The notes under the pieces were generated by a model, which ran no database searches, was not told the origin of the DNA, and was given only the letters and a program-made list of their open reading frames with translations. Shown here piece after piece: positions 41,489 to 42,062 of a stretch of DNA of 42,062 bases. The DNA is from Gammaproteobacteria bacterium (GTDB taxonomy: Bacteria > Pseudomonadota > Gammaproteobacteria > DSM-16500). The position numbers and the translations under genes were made by a program. The stretch covers positions 1 to 42,062 of the forward strand of contig JAJONP010000002.1 of NCBI GenBank assembly GCA_021323555.1, given 5' to 3'. Position 1 is the stretch's first letter. Each line of letters opens with the position of its first letter.

Positions 41489-42061
41489 TTATTCTTCTTT
41501 TGCTCTCGAAACGTAGATCCCTGTTCGCGTATCGACTTTAATAAATTCGCCTGTTTGCACAAACAAAGGCACGCGCACGACAGCGCCTGTTTCTAATTTA
41601 GCTGGCTTGCCTCCTCCGCCAGAGGTATCGCCACGTATGCCTGGGTCTGTTTCAATAATTTTTAACACCACAAAATTAGGTGGTGTCACACCGAGTGGCG
41701 AGCCATTCCATAACATGAGCGTACAGATGGCTTGTTCTTTAATCCATTGTTTTGCATCGCCCATCTCCGCATCCGTCATAACAAATTGTTCAAAAGTATC
41801 TTGCACCATAAAGTGCGAATGCATGCCATCGTTATACAGATATTGTGCTTCAACTTCAGAAACATCCGCTGCTTCTAAACTCTCGCCTGATTTATAGGTA
41901 CGCTCCACTACCCGACCTGTTTTTAAATTACGGTATTTTATACGATTAAATGCTTGCCCTTTTCCTGGTTTAACAAATTCATTCTCTAAAATGACGCAAG
42001 GGTCATTATCGACAATAATTTTCATCCCACCGCGAATTTCATTTGTTGTATAAACAGCCAT
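41489..42061 (-). CDS. efp: Elongation factor P
   Basis: EF-P enters the ribosome between the P and E sites and rescues stalling at polyproline codons. The 190-residue protein is complete: its ATG lies at the very edge of the window. The N-terminal KOW-like domain has the loop [14 protein letters not shown] with the Lys (residue ~34) modified by EpmA. Domains II and III have [16 protein letters not shown] and [12 protein letters not shown]. The promoter lies outside the window. efp and epmA form an operon. Confidence 0.98.
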   Translation of the reverse strand: MAVYTTNEIRGGMKIIVDNDPCVILENEFVKPGKGQAFNRIKYRNLKTGRVVERTYKSGESLEAADVSEVEAQYLYNDGMHSHFMVQDTFEQFVMTDAEMGDAKQWIKEQAICTLMLWNGSPLGVTPPNFVVLKIIETDPGIRGDTSGGGGKPAKLETGAVVRVPLFVQTGEFIKVDTRTGIYVSRAKEE

Positions 42062-42062
42062 T

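Overview
The window looks like a chromosomal segment of an AT-rich, host-associated gammaproteobacterium, most probably of the order Legionellales (Legionella/Coxiella/Aquicella-like). The reasons are the mix of genes (coaBC-dut-algC next to radC and rpmB-rpmG, a VirK-family secreted protein, efp next to epmA, trmJ, suhB, kdsB), several large Lys/Glu-rich coiled-coil proteins without relatives I can name, and many small decaying toxin-antitoxin loci and palindromic repeats. The genus is an inference; no rRNA or tRNA gene is present to anchor it.

Layout. 1-2.0 kb: two coiled-coil proteins, the first cut by the window edge, ending at a strong terminator. 2.0-5.9 kb: an accessory patch with two overlapping tandem tyrosine-recombinase-like genes whose catalytic residues are largely lost, a vapBC locus collapsed by an internal deletion, and a phosphoribosyltransferase whose 3' end is repeated on the far side of the vapBC remnant. 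6.3-13.2 kb: an orphan 461-aa protein, then housekeeping genes (kdsB, murI, rlmJ, a glycine-zipper lipoprotein, a short archaeal/eukaryal-type proS, a class I fructose-bisphosphate aldolase). 13.2-14.5 kb: a Phd/RelE-type toxin-antitoxin pair and a ~0.5 kb inverted-repeat element. 14.5-20.2 kb: core genes rpmB-rpmG, radC, coaBC-dut-algC and a UbiH-family hydroxylase. 20.2-24.5 kb: a broken AlbA_2/HTH gene, virK, two proteins of unknown function and a second, unrelated long inverted-repeat element. 24.5-26.5 kb: htpG behind a near-perfect heat-shock (sigma-32) promoter overlapped by a perfect 12-bp palindrome. 26.7-32.7 kb: a GT39-like membrane glycosyltransferase, an AbiE toxin-antitoxin pair, an arylamine N-acetyltransferase and an IscS-like desulfurase, with relics of three of these genes between them that point to an old tandem duplication. 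32.8-36.0 kb: a GT2-methyltransferase-GT-C operon for lipid-linked sugar chemistry. 36.0-42.06 kb: trmJ, suhB, an ATPase with HTH tail, a RibH-like protein lacking the usual catalytic His, a membrane protein, epmA and efp.

How the genes work together. kdsB, algC, the GT2/GT-C operon and the GT39-like protein all serve envelope polysaccharide; murI and the lipoprotein also act in the envelope. proS, efp, epmA, rlmJ, trmJ, rpmB and rpmG serve translation, and EpmA lysylates EF-P, which relieves stalling at proline codons. Three toxin-antitoxin loci in different states of repair, gene-end duplications beside two of them and at least five palindromic elements show that most recent change here came from small insertions, duplications and internal deletions, not from a large island.

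I see no CRISPR array, rRNA, tRNA, prophage structural gene or intact insertion sequence.
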